Origin: Megamerina dolium
Lineage: Eukaryota > Arthropoda > Insecta > Diptera > Megamerinidae
Direction of reading: 5' to 3'
NCBI GenBank assembly: GCA_963854835.1
Contig: OY978526.1
Coordinates: forward strand, 10,867,277 to 10,931,276
DNA: 64,000 nt
The translations under genes were made by a program, and so were the position numbers. This document shows positions 47,101 through 56,220 of the stretch, piece after piece. A model generated the notes under the pieces. It was not told the origin of the DNA. It was given only the letters and a program-made list of their open reading frames with translations, and ran no database searches. Each line of letters starts with the position of its first letter. Positions within the stretch are counted from its first letter, which is position 1.

Positions 47101-50100
47101 CATGTAATCACCCTCTTCTGTGTCAAAACTATACCATGACTTCTTGAAGGCGGGCGCATGGTTATTCACATCGATCACAGTGAAACGCAAGCATGTTGTA
47201 TCCTTAAGACCATCAATGTCGGTGGCGCTGAGATTCATAAGCACCTCTATATTGGCGGCGAGTGGATAATTCACCATTAATTCGCCGGTTAGTTTGTCAA
47301 TTACAAAATTTCTTACACCATGCAGCTTGGGTGTGATAGGAGAACCTGCCGGTTTCTCAACATATTCACCTGTAATCTCATAGTAGATTTGGGCATTTTT
47401 ACCGAAATCCTCATCACTTGCCGTCACTTGCAGCAGCTTGGTTGTCAGCGGAGTGTCTTCGTAGACGCCGAAGAGTGGGCATTTACGAATTTCATTGCGT
47501 GCAGACGCGGCACGTATGCGACGTCTTCTAGATCGGTTCCGTCGGCCACGCCGTGATCTTTGTTGTCTTGCGGGTGCCAGAAAAGTCTCATTAAATGTCA
47601 CCTCAACATTCAGACGTGGTGAACCGGGTATTAAGTAGGGTGGCATTGCAATGGCAGTTGGTGATATTTGTTGCATTGGTGACGTCAATGAGCTCTCGAC
47701 AAAATATATCTCCATATCCGTAATGTATTCACGTATTTCCACATGCGAGTCTTTGAATACAGAAATACGTTCAAAGATCGGCGCATTATCGTTGACATCA
47801 GCGATTAATATATTCACTATTGCATATCCTGTCAAGCCGCCACTATCGATTGCCATCACTTTCAGCGTATACACTTGATCCTTTTCACGATCCAACTGAC
47901 GTTTGCCCGTGTAAGTAATGCGAAAATGTGGACCTGCATTCATTTTCACAGTGGATTGCATAAACATGGTATGCATTTCCATAAATTTCATGTCATCATT
48001 CCATTGATCGGTCAAATTGAATATGCTGAACATATTATCGCTCATGGCCATATTATGACGACTCTTATTCTGTCCATCCGTGAAGGTACCATTAGAGAAT
48101 TCAATGCTGAATTGATCACTGTAGTCGCCCTGCAGGACAACGCGAAATTCAGCATTGCGACCCTCATCGGCATCGGTAATTTGGACCGGCTGATTCATAG
48201 CGACTTCTGTATGCATCGCGCTATTCTCATTAATCAGACCCACATAGGTGAGTCCATTAAATTTCGGTGCATTATCGTTGACATCATCTACCTTTATATG
48301 AACTTGATAAATGCCAGCACCGCTCATCATCCCCGTTGAGTATTCAACAATCACAGTGAGATCATATCTGTCCCGCTGTTCACGATCTAAGCCGATCAGC
48401 GTTAGCAGGGTGCCATCTTCAGTGATGCTGATCTTATTTACCACCTCCTGTTGGTTGGCTATAATATAGCGCAGCTTGATATTCGAATCGCTGACAAGTC
48501 GACGCGGCAAACGTTGTCTGCTTTGAAGGCGCTGATTGCGATTGCGAAATCGGCTGCCCAGCGTAATGTTGGTGCTGTCTTGAATATCTCTGTAGGAGCC
48601 CAGCTCGTTGTGAACCACATTTATACCATTTTTATACAGCAACTGGCCAATAATTCCACCCGCAACATTCTCTTCGATATGAAATTTAATAATATTCATA
48701 TTTATTTCTCTGAAATGAAATAAACCGAAGGGGATCGGACAATAAATCTATATGCTGTGAACCTGTAGTGGCAACTTACTCTATAACCGGTCGTAATGGC
48801 ACTTTATTTTCTGGCTTTATAACAACATGTATGGTCACATTGGTTATAAGAACACCCTCGTCTGTTAAATCAGGTGCCGGCATTGTCGTTAAAGGCTGTG
48901 AACTGCGCGATATTACTACTGGTTGTGTTGAATTTGCGAAGAGCTACAAAGCGTGCATAATATTTAATCGGGAATTGATCGTCATATCGTTTAGTGTAAC
49001 TCACATAATTGGCAACAGCTTCAAAATGATAGATTTTCCTTTTGAATTCCGACAGCTCACGGATGACCGTAATGATGCCAGAACGTTCTTCAATGGCAAA
49101 GGGCACACCCTCCGAATAGGTATGCAATAGATCATACATAATCTCATCCTCACCATCATATATCAATGTAGTGCGAACTTGTCCAACTGAAGTGCCCAAC
49201 GGAGCATTCGAACCAATCCAAAATTCATATGGTGCACCAACAAAGTCAATTGCTTGATCATCGATTGTGCTGTAAACTTCAATTGTTATCACAGCCAAGG
49301 AGAAGCGACGTTCCGATGGATTTGTAGGCTATAATGTTATCAATAAAAATCAAATGAGATGAAATTTGACAATATATTAATTTGCATCATCACCTGATCA
49401 CTTGCTTCGACGAACACCGCAATGCGACCTCGTCTCAATGGTCCATTCACATAGATTGTACCATTTTTCGTATCTAATCGAAATGGCACATAGCCACTAC
49501 CTTTAGGTCGTTGAAGCTCATACAATAGCATACCGTTTGGACCTTCATCGGGATCCAGTGCGGCAACATGTCCAATTGCATAACCCATCGGTGCCGTAAT
49601 GGGTACTTTGAACTCATACAAATTGCCATGTTCGAATTTCGGTGTATTATCGTTTGTATCCAAAAGTGTAATTTCAACTTTAACCGAACTATGTTGGTTG
49701 GATTTTTTGGAATTCATATCATCCATATAGAATGGATTGCGTTCGATGGCCTGCACAACCAAATGTAATGCTTTACGTTGTTCTCGATCCAATAGACGAT
49801 CATCACGAACCGTAATCCAGCCGGTACGTGAGTCAATGCGAAATGCACCGGATGCCGCTTCCTCCTCAATTAGATGGTAAATGAATTCAGCATTTTCACC
49901 TTGATCACGATCGATAGCATTCACTTGTAGTACACTGAAACCTGTGGGTAAATTCTCAACAATGGAAATATTATAGAAATCTGCTTCGAACTCGGGTGCA
50001 TTATCATTTAAATCGAGTACTTCAATTTCAATTCGGGCCAAGGCCTTTTTTAGTGGATTATCTCTTTGACGTGCCTCAATTTGCAATACAAAAGTGTTGC

Positions 50101-51370
50101 CCGGTAAACTTTCCTCCTCCAGATCGATTTCCTTTTGCAAATACATAATGCCATTATTCGAATTGACACGGAACAATTTACGTTCATTCCCCGATATAAT
50201 GTCATAGATTAAGGTGGCATTTAGAGAGTCCTGATCATAGGCCATTATTGGTGGTGAGAAATATAATGGTATACGTAATGGCATGCCCTGAAAGAATAAA
50301 TACAATGATATTTTCTAATATATATTTCTTGTACACATGTGACGTCACCACCAAAAAACAAAATATTACAAAATTCAACTTACAGTCATTGGTGAGAATT
50401 CTTTAATTTTCGTTCGATAAACACCCTCTGTGAATTTTGGTGGCAAATCATCAATATCTCGTACATTTATCGTTATTGTCGTATTCACTTGATTTGCCGG
50501 TGTACCACGATCCCAAGCGAATAATGGCAGTTTAAATAGACGTATGCCATAATCAAAATCCAGATCCTTTTTTAATATCAACAATGGACGATGAGGACTT
50601 TTAAGTGAAAAATATGGACTACCATCCACCGAGAGTTGTTCTGGTACGGTGGACATACTAAAATGTACCTCCGAATTTGGTGTATTCGGTTTATCACGAT
50701 CAAATGCTTGTATACCCTCAAAGACGATTGTACCCGGTGTGGTATTCTCATCGACATCCACAATATAGGGTGTATTGAGAAATTCTGGTGCATTATCATT
50801 AACATCCTCAATGTAAACAGTGATTGACATATAACTGCCCTGAAAATGGTACATAAAAGTGGGTAAATAAATGCATCGTATTAGGATGATTCATAGCTTT
50901 GTGGAGAATAGTGTATGAGAGGGTTTTAAAATGGAGGAACATCAAAAAAGAAAATTTCCTGAGCCTAAGGTTTTCTTGGAAAGCTGGATTAGCAAATTTT
51001 TGTAGAAGAAAAATTTGTATTTTATTTGAATAGTAAAATATTGTTTGATTTACCTCCTCGATTTTCTCATTTTTACTCGCACACATAATACGAAATTTCA
51101 ACAAATTTCTTGGTACATCACGATCCACTAAATCCTCCAGAGAACGTTGCAATGTGATTAGCACGGAAGTTGAATTTAATTCGGTGAGTGCAAAATATTT
51201 ATGATCACCATTGCCATCGAGACTTTTCAGAGTGATCACTGAACGTGGATATGCGTGCAGCATTAATATCTCCTTACCGATCTCAGCATCCTCACGCAGA
51301 CGTATGAAACGAACACCTTCGCTTTCTGCTGCCAGTCCGTCAATGGTGTGAAAAGCACAGCTGGGAGAGG
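37365..51370 (-). CDS. Cad87A: Large cadherin, CDH23/PCDH15 type (Cad87A candidate), spliced
   Basis: Twelve exons join in phase on the minus strand: 51054-51370, 50384-50839, 49394-50287, 48780-49328 (with a frame problem), 45566-48709, 45419-45487, 45014-45343, 40485-40669, 40197-40389, 39914-40114, 39470-39823, 37365-37740. With a candidate signal-peptide exon at 58337-58481 the product is ~2386 residues: about 13 extracellular cadherin repeats with DVNDNAP-type calcium motifs, a degenerate membrane-proximal domain like that of CDH23/PCDH15 (IYAVDYRTNAILDMEQL), one transmembrane helix (IISIVLIILCGIGAAMIAL), and a ~440-residue low-complexity tail ending in NSIF. A calcium-dependent adhesion protein of the plasma membrane. 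The repeat number and the delta-GST neighbour fit Cad87A better than Cad99C (11 repeats). Longer than my recollection of Drosophila Cad87A (~1975 residues), so the symbol is tentative. Confidence 0.8.
37941..38965 (+). mobile_element. 5'-truncated, decayed LINE (RTE-like) in the last cadherin intron
   Basis: Plus strand, antisense to the cadherin gene. RT remnants appear in several frames: WGFRQGNSLSCDFF (motif B region), LAYADDVDIID (motif C region, 38237-38269), then the 3' ORF region PVLTYGAEAWTIS, FERKVLRKIFG, RLRWLGHVERMEEHAPAKKV and GRPKLRWKD (38542-38928), a C-terminal signature of RTE-like endonuclease/RT LINEs. It ends in a short tail (ATAAGTAAGTAAGTA, 38952-38966), as RTE elements often do. 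Frames are broken, so inactive. Confidence 0.8.
38967..39469. other. Remainder of cadherin last intron
   Basis: AT-rich, no feature recognised. Confidence 0.35.
39470..39823 (-). CDS. Cad87A: Cadherin exon, Asn-rich cytoplasmic segment
   Basis: 118 codons between an acceptor at 39824-39825 (CCCGGCAG) and donor GTAATTG at 39463-39469. Encodes NNPYESAMFSMQSNAQDSGV, a Ser/Gln-rich segment, RLNSKDLLCPRHAKHH, and an Asn run (NNNNNNNN) before GATITAGTAVMGTDS. It has low complexity but conserved-looking acidic/tyrosine patches (SSRELYETSPDS). Phase fits both neighbours. Confidence 0.72.
39914..40114 (-). CDS. Cad87A: Cadherin exon, Ala-rich cytoplasmic segment
   Basis: 201 nt, acceptor CCATAG (40115-40116) and donor GTAAGTTAG (39905-39913). 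Encodes HRPREYIDVPLPKVVAK, an Ala run of eight, then TTTGLTAVNRCNSS to NNL. EYIDVPLP looks like a phosphotyrosine or adaptor motif. Phase matches both sides. Its 3' part contains a perfect 10 bp inverted pair (39921-39930 and 39951-39960). Confidence 0.72.
40197..40389 (-). CDS. Cad87A: Cadherin exon, His-rich cytoplasmic segment
   Basis: 193 nt, acceptor TTTCAG (40390-40391), donor GTAAGT (40191-40196). Encodes PTSMQSSTMVSTQPLSLESS and then about 40 residues that are roughly half histidine, mixed with Gln and Asn (HPHAHVHSHAQHHSHH). Possible metal or pH-sensitive region, inferred from composition only. Confidence 0.72.
40485..40669 (-). CDS. Cad87A: Cadherin exon, Gln-rich cytoplasmic segment
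   Basis: 185 nt. The acceptor CATATAG (40670-40671) has a poor pyrimidine tract but the phase fits the exon at 45014. The donor is GTAATAAC. Encodes GSIVGVWSQQEFPSSETGLT, YSIARAGIDACRQHQRR and a Gln run (nine Q). Upstream open sequence to 40728 has no in-frame ATG, so an internal transcription start is not supported. Confidence 0.62.
40670..42508. other. Cadherin intron, AT-rich part
   Basis: Part of the 4.3 kb intron between the transmembrane exon and the cytoplasmic exons. Holds a (TG)n run (about 41080-41116) and TATG-type repeats; no gene seen. Confidence 0.4.
42509..43620 (+). mobile_element. Mauritiana-subfamily (Mos1-like) mariner, internally deleted
   Basis: 1112 bp, flanked by TA (42507-42508 and 43621-43622). 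The ends CCAGGTGTACAAGCTAAAAT (left) and CCAGATGTACAAGCTTAAAT (right, reverse complement) match the CCAGGTGTACAAG start typical of Mos1-type ends. Shorter than the ~1286 bp full element. Lies in a cadherin intron, antisense to it. Confidence 0.92.
42621..43517 (+). pseudogene. Mos1-like mariner transposase pseudogene
   Basis: Begins MSSFVTEKEHMREALLFCF (42621) and runs, over several frameshifts, through the ESHRMLVE helix, the second helix-turn-helix (QLGVTQQAIS-type, near 42893-42930), WAPHQLNDRQMER, the first catalytic Asp (NCDEKW), MLCVWWDQQGVIYYEL, and the second Asp (FLHDNAPSHT), to the third catalytic position. There SPDLAPSDYHLF is replaced by SSDLAPSHYHLF, so the third Asp is His. The end is GIHKLPDRWENV. 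Frames change near 42840, 42925 and 43050-43140, and a C-terminal stretch is deleted. Closely related to Drosophila Mos1 by wording; inactive on several counts. Confidence 0.88.
43640..43960 (+). pseudogene. Highly decayed mariner transposase fragment
   Basis: Broken frames recall mariner: VLMCIWWNWKGI(M) (43694-43733), a degenerate 'RGVV.H..N.R' (43814-43847) and PYCSDVAVLPL (43882-43914) corresponding to PYSPDLAPSDY. It lies directly beyond the Mos1-like element but is a different, much older copy. Confidence 0.6.
44180..44350 (+). pseudogene. Decayed transposase helix-turn-helix fragment
   Basis: One frame reads NKENVNKAKKLVLNNCRFSP then KKLSCELNISYESSRTVV, which resembles the second DNA-binding helix-turn-helix of mariner-type transposases. 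No catalytic motifs follow. Assignment by resemblance only. Confidence 0.45.
44351..45013. other. Cadherin intron remainder
   Basis: No feature recognised apart from a GA run (44619-44632). Confidence 0.35.
45014..45343 (-). CDS. Cad87A: Cadherin exon with transmembrane segment
   Basis: 330 nt between acceptor TCGATACAG (45344-45345) and donor GTAAATG. Encodes SLSNLQLDTLQLQQQKHHQL, an acidic/Ser-rich stretch (EENSDDETSEADVNSISSSS), RIIELAEFGQLARRHPYQTA, then the membrane helix NLEIISIVLIILCGIGAAMI-ALCFVC and the stop-transfer TRQKR. Confidence 0.85.
45419..45487 (-). CDS. Cad87A: Cadherin micro-exon of the membrane-adjacent domain
   Basis: 69 nt, acceptor GCATACAG, donor GTAAGTTA. Encodes TDAYIYAVDYRTNAILDMEQ-LQ. 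The D-YAVD-RTN-ILD pattern matches the domain next to the membrane in CDH23 and PCDH15. Too short to be found by length alone; phase fits both neighbours. Confidence 0.8.
45566..48709 (-). CDS. Cad87A: Cadherin large exon (about EC7-EC13 and start of membrane-adjacent domain)
   Basis: 3144 nt, acceptor TTTCAG (48710-48711), donor GTAAGTATA. Begins EINMNIIKFHIEENVAGG. The repeat boundaries are DVNDNAPKF, DVNDNAPIF, DVNNHAPAF, DINDNRPEF and DENDNSPIF, with DRE/LDRE strands between (e.g. GLDREQRDRYDL, QLDREKDQVY, NLDRELRAKY). One repeat carries an Arg-rich insertion (RQQRSRRGRRNRSRRRR), a possible furin-like processing or proteoglycan-binding patch. The last part (QVRIVLAGKPVEVEQRIDAL) starts the membrane-adjacent domain. 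Confidence 0.95.
48780..49328 (-). CDS. Cad87A: Cadherin exon (EC5 end to EC6/7 linker) with a frame problem
   Basis: Acceptor ACATTATAG, donor GTAAGTTG. The upstream half reads PTNPSERRFSLAVITIEVYS ... FPIKYYARFVALRKFN in one frame, which then hits TGA at 48870. The downstream half (PDLTDEGVLITNVTIHVVIK-PENKVPLRPVIE) is in another frame and joins the next exon in phase. The frames can be reconciled by a 52-nt GT..AG intron at 48896-48947 (…YYARF|PLTTMP…) or by a single-base indel. Confidence 0.75.
49394..50287 (-). CDS. Cad87A: Cadherin exon (EC3 end, EC4, most of EC5)
   Basis: 894 nt (298 codons), acceptor TTCTTTCAG, donor GTGATGATG, both at phase 0. Contains DLNDNAPEFEADFYNISIVE and DTNDNTPKFEHGNLYEF linkers, AYDQDSLNATLIY and AIDRDQGENAEFIY calcium motifs, and LDREQRKALHL. 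Confidence 0.92.
50384..50839 (-). CDS. Cad87A: Cadherin exon (EC1 end, EC2, start of EC3)
   Basis: 456 nt, acceptor CATTTTCAG, donor GTAAGTTGA, phase 0 on both sides. Begins GSYMSITVYIEDVNDNAPEF and ends KIKEFSPMT. Includes AFDRDKPNTPNSEVHFSM and the linker DIDDLPPKF. Confidence 0.92.
51054..51370 (-). CDS. Cad87A: Cadherin exon (EC1)
   Basis: Encodes SPSCAFHTIDGLAAESEGVR, RLREDAEIGKEILML... to CASKNEKIEE, donor GTAAATCAA. EC1 lacks the usual upstream calcium motif but has LEDLVDRDVPRNLL, which resembles the first repeat of PCDH15. The right edge is taken as the acceptor TTTTTAG at 51371-51377 after a strong pyrimidine tract. An in-frame ATG at 51420-51422 would give a Phe-rich leader, but that leader is simply the translated pyrimidine tract, so a splice from an upstream exon is preferred. 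Confidence 0.85.
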
Positions 51371-52250
51371 CTAAAAAGTACGAAAGAAAGAAAATTATTT
51401 GATAGAAGAAGAAAAATAGCATTGAATTAATACAATAACATATAGGTACATATTACAGCAGGAACTTGCAACATTTTATTGCAACAACAACATAATGACA
51501 CATATCATAATTTGCATCCGCAACATACGCATATGCATTTAAACAATTATCTCGTATACGAGAGTATTATATACAAATACGACGCTGATAAATTTGCTAT
51601 AGCAGAGATACACTCCATACTCCATACGAGAATATGCTACATGTTGCAAGTGGCATAAATCTGTATGCATAAAAATTCGCAATAAAATATAATTAAATGC
51701 GTGTGAAAAAATTGGAACCTATTTATTTTTTGTCTGTTTGTGCAACGACTTCTTACAACTACAACAGCAATAACGGTAATAACTACAACGACGATGACGA
51801 CAATAATGTCGCGAGTCACTTTCTTTCTGTCATTTGTCAATTACTGAGCAGCTTAAAGTTGCAAACGAGCAATATAAATATACGAGTGGGCGTTCTAGCT
51901 GAGGGCTAATAGTACGAAGTAAGGTAAGTAAGTAAGTACGTAGAAGAGGTGTGTCATTTTTCGGGAAGGTGTCAAAGCAATTTATTGTTATTGTTATTAT
52001 TCTTTATTGGCTTCTCCTCTTTGTCTTCATCATATTTTTATTTTACTTTACACAAGGCATCAGCAGATTTATATTTGCAAACAAAGTTTGCAATATTTTT
52101 CCCTTTGCTGCTAAATAGGTTCGAGTAATGCCCAGCCCGGTTTCCCTCAATGAATTTTATCACGAAAATTTATACGATTCAGTAAGAAATGTTTCTGAGA
52201 TCACGAAAAAAAAAAGATTTAATAGAAATAGCAACATAGACCTTCAATAG
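51371..52250. other. First large intron, proximal part
   Basis: No coding content recognised. Confidence 0.35.
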
Positions 52251-52329
52251 AATAGAGTAGTTACATTAGACGGGTTTTGGATTTCAGCGTAAAAACAAAA
52301 TTTCTGCTGTTTTTCAATTTTTTGGATTC

Positions 52330-52570
52330 AGAAAGGAAAATTAAGGTTATGGCAGAAATCTGATCATGGATTCTGATTCTGCGACCTGAATCTCATAGAA
52401 TGTGACTACTTTGGTCTGTCGAATATTCAATTTCTATCTTTTTTTACTGTAACAGACACATTAGAAAAAAAATTACATGTCCAATAGGCTAGTGTAGTCA
52501 CATTCTATGGATTTTGGGTTATAAATCCGAATTTGTAGTCAGATTTTCGCCAATACAGGCACAAAAATAT
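52330..52570. repeat. Fold-back (imperfect inverted repeat) element
   Basis: CATAGAATGTGACTAC (52394-52409) and GTAGTCACATTCTATG (52494-52509) are exact inverted copies with an 84-nt spacer. Weaker complementarity extends ~40 bp further out on both sides (around 'agaaatctgatca' and 'agtcagattttcgcc'). Fits a short fold-back or MITE-type element. No TSD defined. Confidence 0.5.
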
Positions 52571-52679
52571 AGAAAGAGCAGTTCTAGGCATGTTCTCCAG
52601 AATTTGAATTTTTCGCGTTTTAACTTTTAATGCAATACTGCTGCTGTCAACCACCACCTGTTAATAGAATAACGTACAT

Positions 52680-53707
52680 TTTTGAGCAAGTTGCGCCAAT
52701 TATTGTTTGACAGCCATTTAATGGAGACAAACTCGAGAACTTCGACGAATATGGAAAAAGCGAATTTCGTGTGCTCATCAGGCATTATTTGCTGCCTTAA
52801 ACCATCATCGAAATCAAGGGAAAATTTGATGAATACTACGGGGGCTCTCCACCATCAACTTTATTAGTTAAGAAGTGGTTTACTGAATTTCGTTGTAGTC
52901 GTACCAATGCAAGTGATGCCTTACGTTCAGGTCACCCAGAAGAGGTCGTCACGCCAAAAATTGTCGATAAAAACCATGAAGTAATACTGGACGGTCAGAG
53001 AATGTATGAATACGTAAGGTGGCCAAGGTTGTAAGCATCTCAACTGAGTAGTTACATCATATTTTATATGAATATTTAGTCATAAAAGAGCAATTCGCAA
53101 AATTGGTGCCACATTTGCTCAATTCTGACAACAAACACAATTGTAAAACCGCTTCAAACAAGTATTTGGCGAGTATTTAGCCTCAATTCGAATGAGTTTC
53201 TGCACCGTTTCGTAATCATAGATCCATAATACATTCACAAAACATCACAATACACCAGAGGACAAGAGCAGACAACGCAGTGGACTCCTTCGGCTGAGGC
53301 AAACATAGGTCCGTCGCCTAGCAAGGTCACACTTACACTTTTTACACTTTTACACTTTTTTTTTTGGCATGTATACGCTGTTATTCACATAAATAACCTT
53401 GAAAATTGTAAAACGTTCAGCGGCGAATTTTATTCATAGAAGAAAAAAAGAAATAGTGGGCGCACGCGGAATGTAGCCCAGCAGCATTGTCAAAATTGCT
53501 TGAATTAGGTTGCGAATTGCAACTCCATACATCGTTTCCTCTAGATTTAGCGACTGTTTTCGTTTTTTCAACCGGAAGAAATGGCTCAGAGGTAAGCGAT
53601 TTGTGTCGAATGAAGAAGTTATCGATGAATCAAGCGCTCATTTTAAGGACCTTGAGAAAAATGATGGTTTGGAAAGAAATAACAAAATTGAAAAAACGAT
53701 GAGCTAA
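52680..53707 (+). pseudogene. Irritans-type mariner remnant
   Basis: Plus strand, antisense within the long cadherin intron. Pieces in broken frames align in order with irritans/Himar-type transposases: MEKANF.VL (start at 52752), WFTEFRCSRTNASDALRSGH then EEVVTPKIVDKNHEVILDGQ, a degenerate NKHNCKTASN.YLASI block (53130-53180), and after an internal deletion KLLELGCELQLH.SFPLDLA, with FVSNEEVIDESSAHF near the end (53600-53645). Catalytic motifs are missing or damaged. Confidence 0.75.
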
Positions 53708-55690
53708 ATGCAATTTTTGAAGAATTTTATAATACAAAAAATTTTATGATTTTTCTACTTATCTCATGATCTTAGAATTTCTTTAGATTATTCCAATAAT
53801 TCCGTCATCAGCATGAGGTCCTGCAATTAGCAACCCTAATACGATATACTCGTACTCGTACAAGATAATAAACAATGCATGAATTGCATTGCAACTTGTA
53901 ACGAATCGCAAAAAAAAAGAAGACGATATGATGAAGCAGATTTGTAGCAAATTTTTTAATAATAACAATAACAATAATTCTGCTTTCCCACCCTCATGAC
54001 ATAATTAACTAATTTTGATGCTACGACGACACAATAACGATTGGTCGTATACATTTTATTTGCTTATCTATTCGTATGTTAGCTGGCACTCGTATGCATG
54101 ATTGTATGATTGCTTGGTAGCAATCTGGTTGATGAGGATTATGAATGAGACAATTATGCATATTCAAGCGTTTTTATACATGTGTATGTATGAGCGTATG
54201 TTAGTTAGTTAGTTGGTTATTTAGCATAGTAGATGGGTATGTTGATATGTCGTTGTAAAGTATTTGACATGGTTGATTCCTAACAAATACTTGTACATAC
54301 ATCCATACATGCATAAAAGCTGTGCACGGGTATATGCTAGTTGTTGTTGTTGTTTGGTATTTCTAATAATGTTGTGATACTTGGTTGTAATTGTTGTTAC
54401 TGTTGCTACAACTGCAATATCACATTCTTGTGAGATTTGTTGCAATTGTTGCTGCTGCTGCTGCTGTTGTTATTATTATCTCTTTATTTGCATTTGTAAT
54501 GCCAACCACAATGACATGATACGACTACTATAATACATCAAATTATTTTCTACCATTTTTTTTTCTCTACGCTTTGTCTCTCAACTTTACAGGGAAATTG
54601 TCTAGATGATTTTAGTGAAATCTTCTTGTCTTTGTGTTTTTTTTTTTTTGGCTTTGCCATTGCATATTTCATGCACAATTTCTTCATTTTTGCTTTTACA
54701 TAGTTTCTATTTTTTTTTCTATGTTAAAAATATCTGGTAAATAGAATAGAATTTGATAAGTAAGAGTAAGTATGATTGAATTAGAAATTCTAACATGTAA
54801 ATAATAATGTTTTCATTTATAAATTCAAAAAATTATACATATTTTATAAGAAACCCAATATGCCCCCAAAAGTATGCCCTAAATGCATAGTGTATTTTAA
54901 CACAATAGATTTATATATTCCAAATTAACTGATATTTGATTAGATAAACAATAAATATATATAATAACGTGTGCTCATGTATAATACATTAATTTGAGTT
55001 AGTGGTTAGTGGTTAAGTTAATATACTCAACATACGATACCAAGATAGTGCTTTCAATAAGACGTGCTTGTGACCTGACAGTGAGAAGGAGGCAGGGAGG
55101 CTGAACAACTTATTGTCTGTTGCATTAGTTGTTAGTATTTTTCTACATTTAAGAAAAATTTGTGCCACTTTTTAAAGGCTTTTATCGATTCTCATTTATT
55201 ATGAAAGAATATCAGTGAGTCGCAGTAGTTGGGCATGTCGGTGTTGTTCCTGTCCCAAAGCGTTATGCCCTAATTATTGCCAAAGGTTTAATTTGTGTTC
55301 AAAAATGCATAAATATAAAATAATACTAAATATTCGGATTTTTAATTTGAGTTTAAATAATTTTTTCTTTAATTTTTCTTCAATAAAACAATTACAGACT
55401 CGATTGAAATAGCGAAGTAGGGCTTAAAAAAAAAAAAACAAAGTTTTGTGCTGGAAATATGCGTAGTCTTTATCTGATAATGTCCATTTTCAAACATATG
55501 CGCACGTTGATAAAAATGCTCGTATGTGCCGTGATTATTTTGAAATGTTCCTGCAGAAAATAAAGTCGAGAATATACTCTTGTATAAGATGTAGGGATTT
55601 TCTACTTCCGATTTTGTCCGTTCTCATGCTTGCCAATTCATTAGCAGTAAATTTAATTGTATGCGTCTTCTTGCAGCTTATTAACTTTAT
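53708..55690. other. Intron sequence, AT-rich
   Basis: No gene seen. CAG/TTG-type trinucleotide runs (about 54341-54355, 54437-54470) and homopolymers only. Confidence 0.35.
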
Positions 55691-55699
55691 ATTTTCGCG

Positions 55700-56220
55700 C
55701 ACAAAATACGAAAACACACGTACGGCAGGCGTAGGAGGTAGGCGTAGTTTTTATATAATTCAGTTTATTTTTAAACATATATACTAATTAGTAAATATAA
55801 TCGTATGTACGTAGTTTCAGCCTGATAACTTTATATTTTTTTGCTCAAAGTGTGAAGACAAACGTACAGCAACATACTTTTGTATGGGACATAAGTGTAA
55901 TTTTCATGCGTTTAAGATCAGAATAACTTTATATACGAAGTTTTGGTTAGATAGCTTCAAAATTTTGCCAGTAAAGTGTGAAAACAGACATTCGCTAAAT
56001 ATCGTGGGAATAGACGAATAAAGAGGTAGGCAAAGAGACAAACAGATAGACAGTCAGACGTACCTACCGACAGGTATGAGTACATCGACTAAGAATGTGA
56101 TTCTGATCAATAATATATGCACTTTCCATATCTGTAGCGTCTCCTTATGAACATTATAAACAGAAGTATGAACTAATTGACTCTTTGTGTCTAGGGTATT
56201 TATATTTTATGGGAGGTGAG
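55700..56220. mobile_element. Decayed relative of the GGAC-rich element
   Basis: Shares the order of the 24169-25606 element's right end: a GAC/GAT run (gacaaacagatagacagtcagac, here 56038-56060), 'catcgactaagaatgtgattctgatcaat', 'tctgtagcgtctcctta', and a terminal 'tagggtat'. Upstream it has short repeats around 'aactttatat' and 'cgtacagcaac'. Strongly diverged. Confidence 0.5.

Noticed and set aside
45648..48723. Plus-strand frames across the cadherin exons
   Set aside because: Antisense shadows of a clearly coding minus strand.
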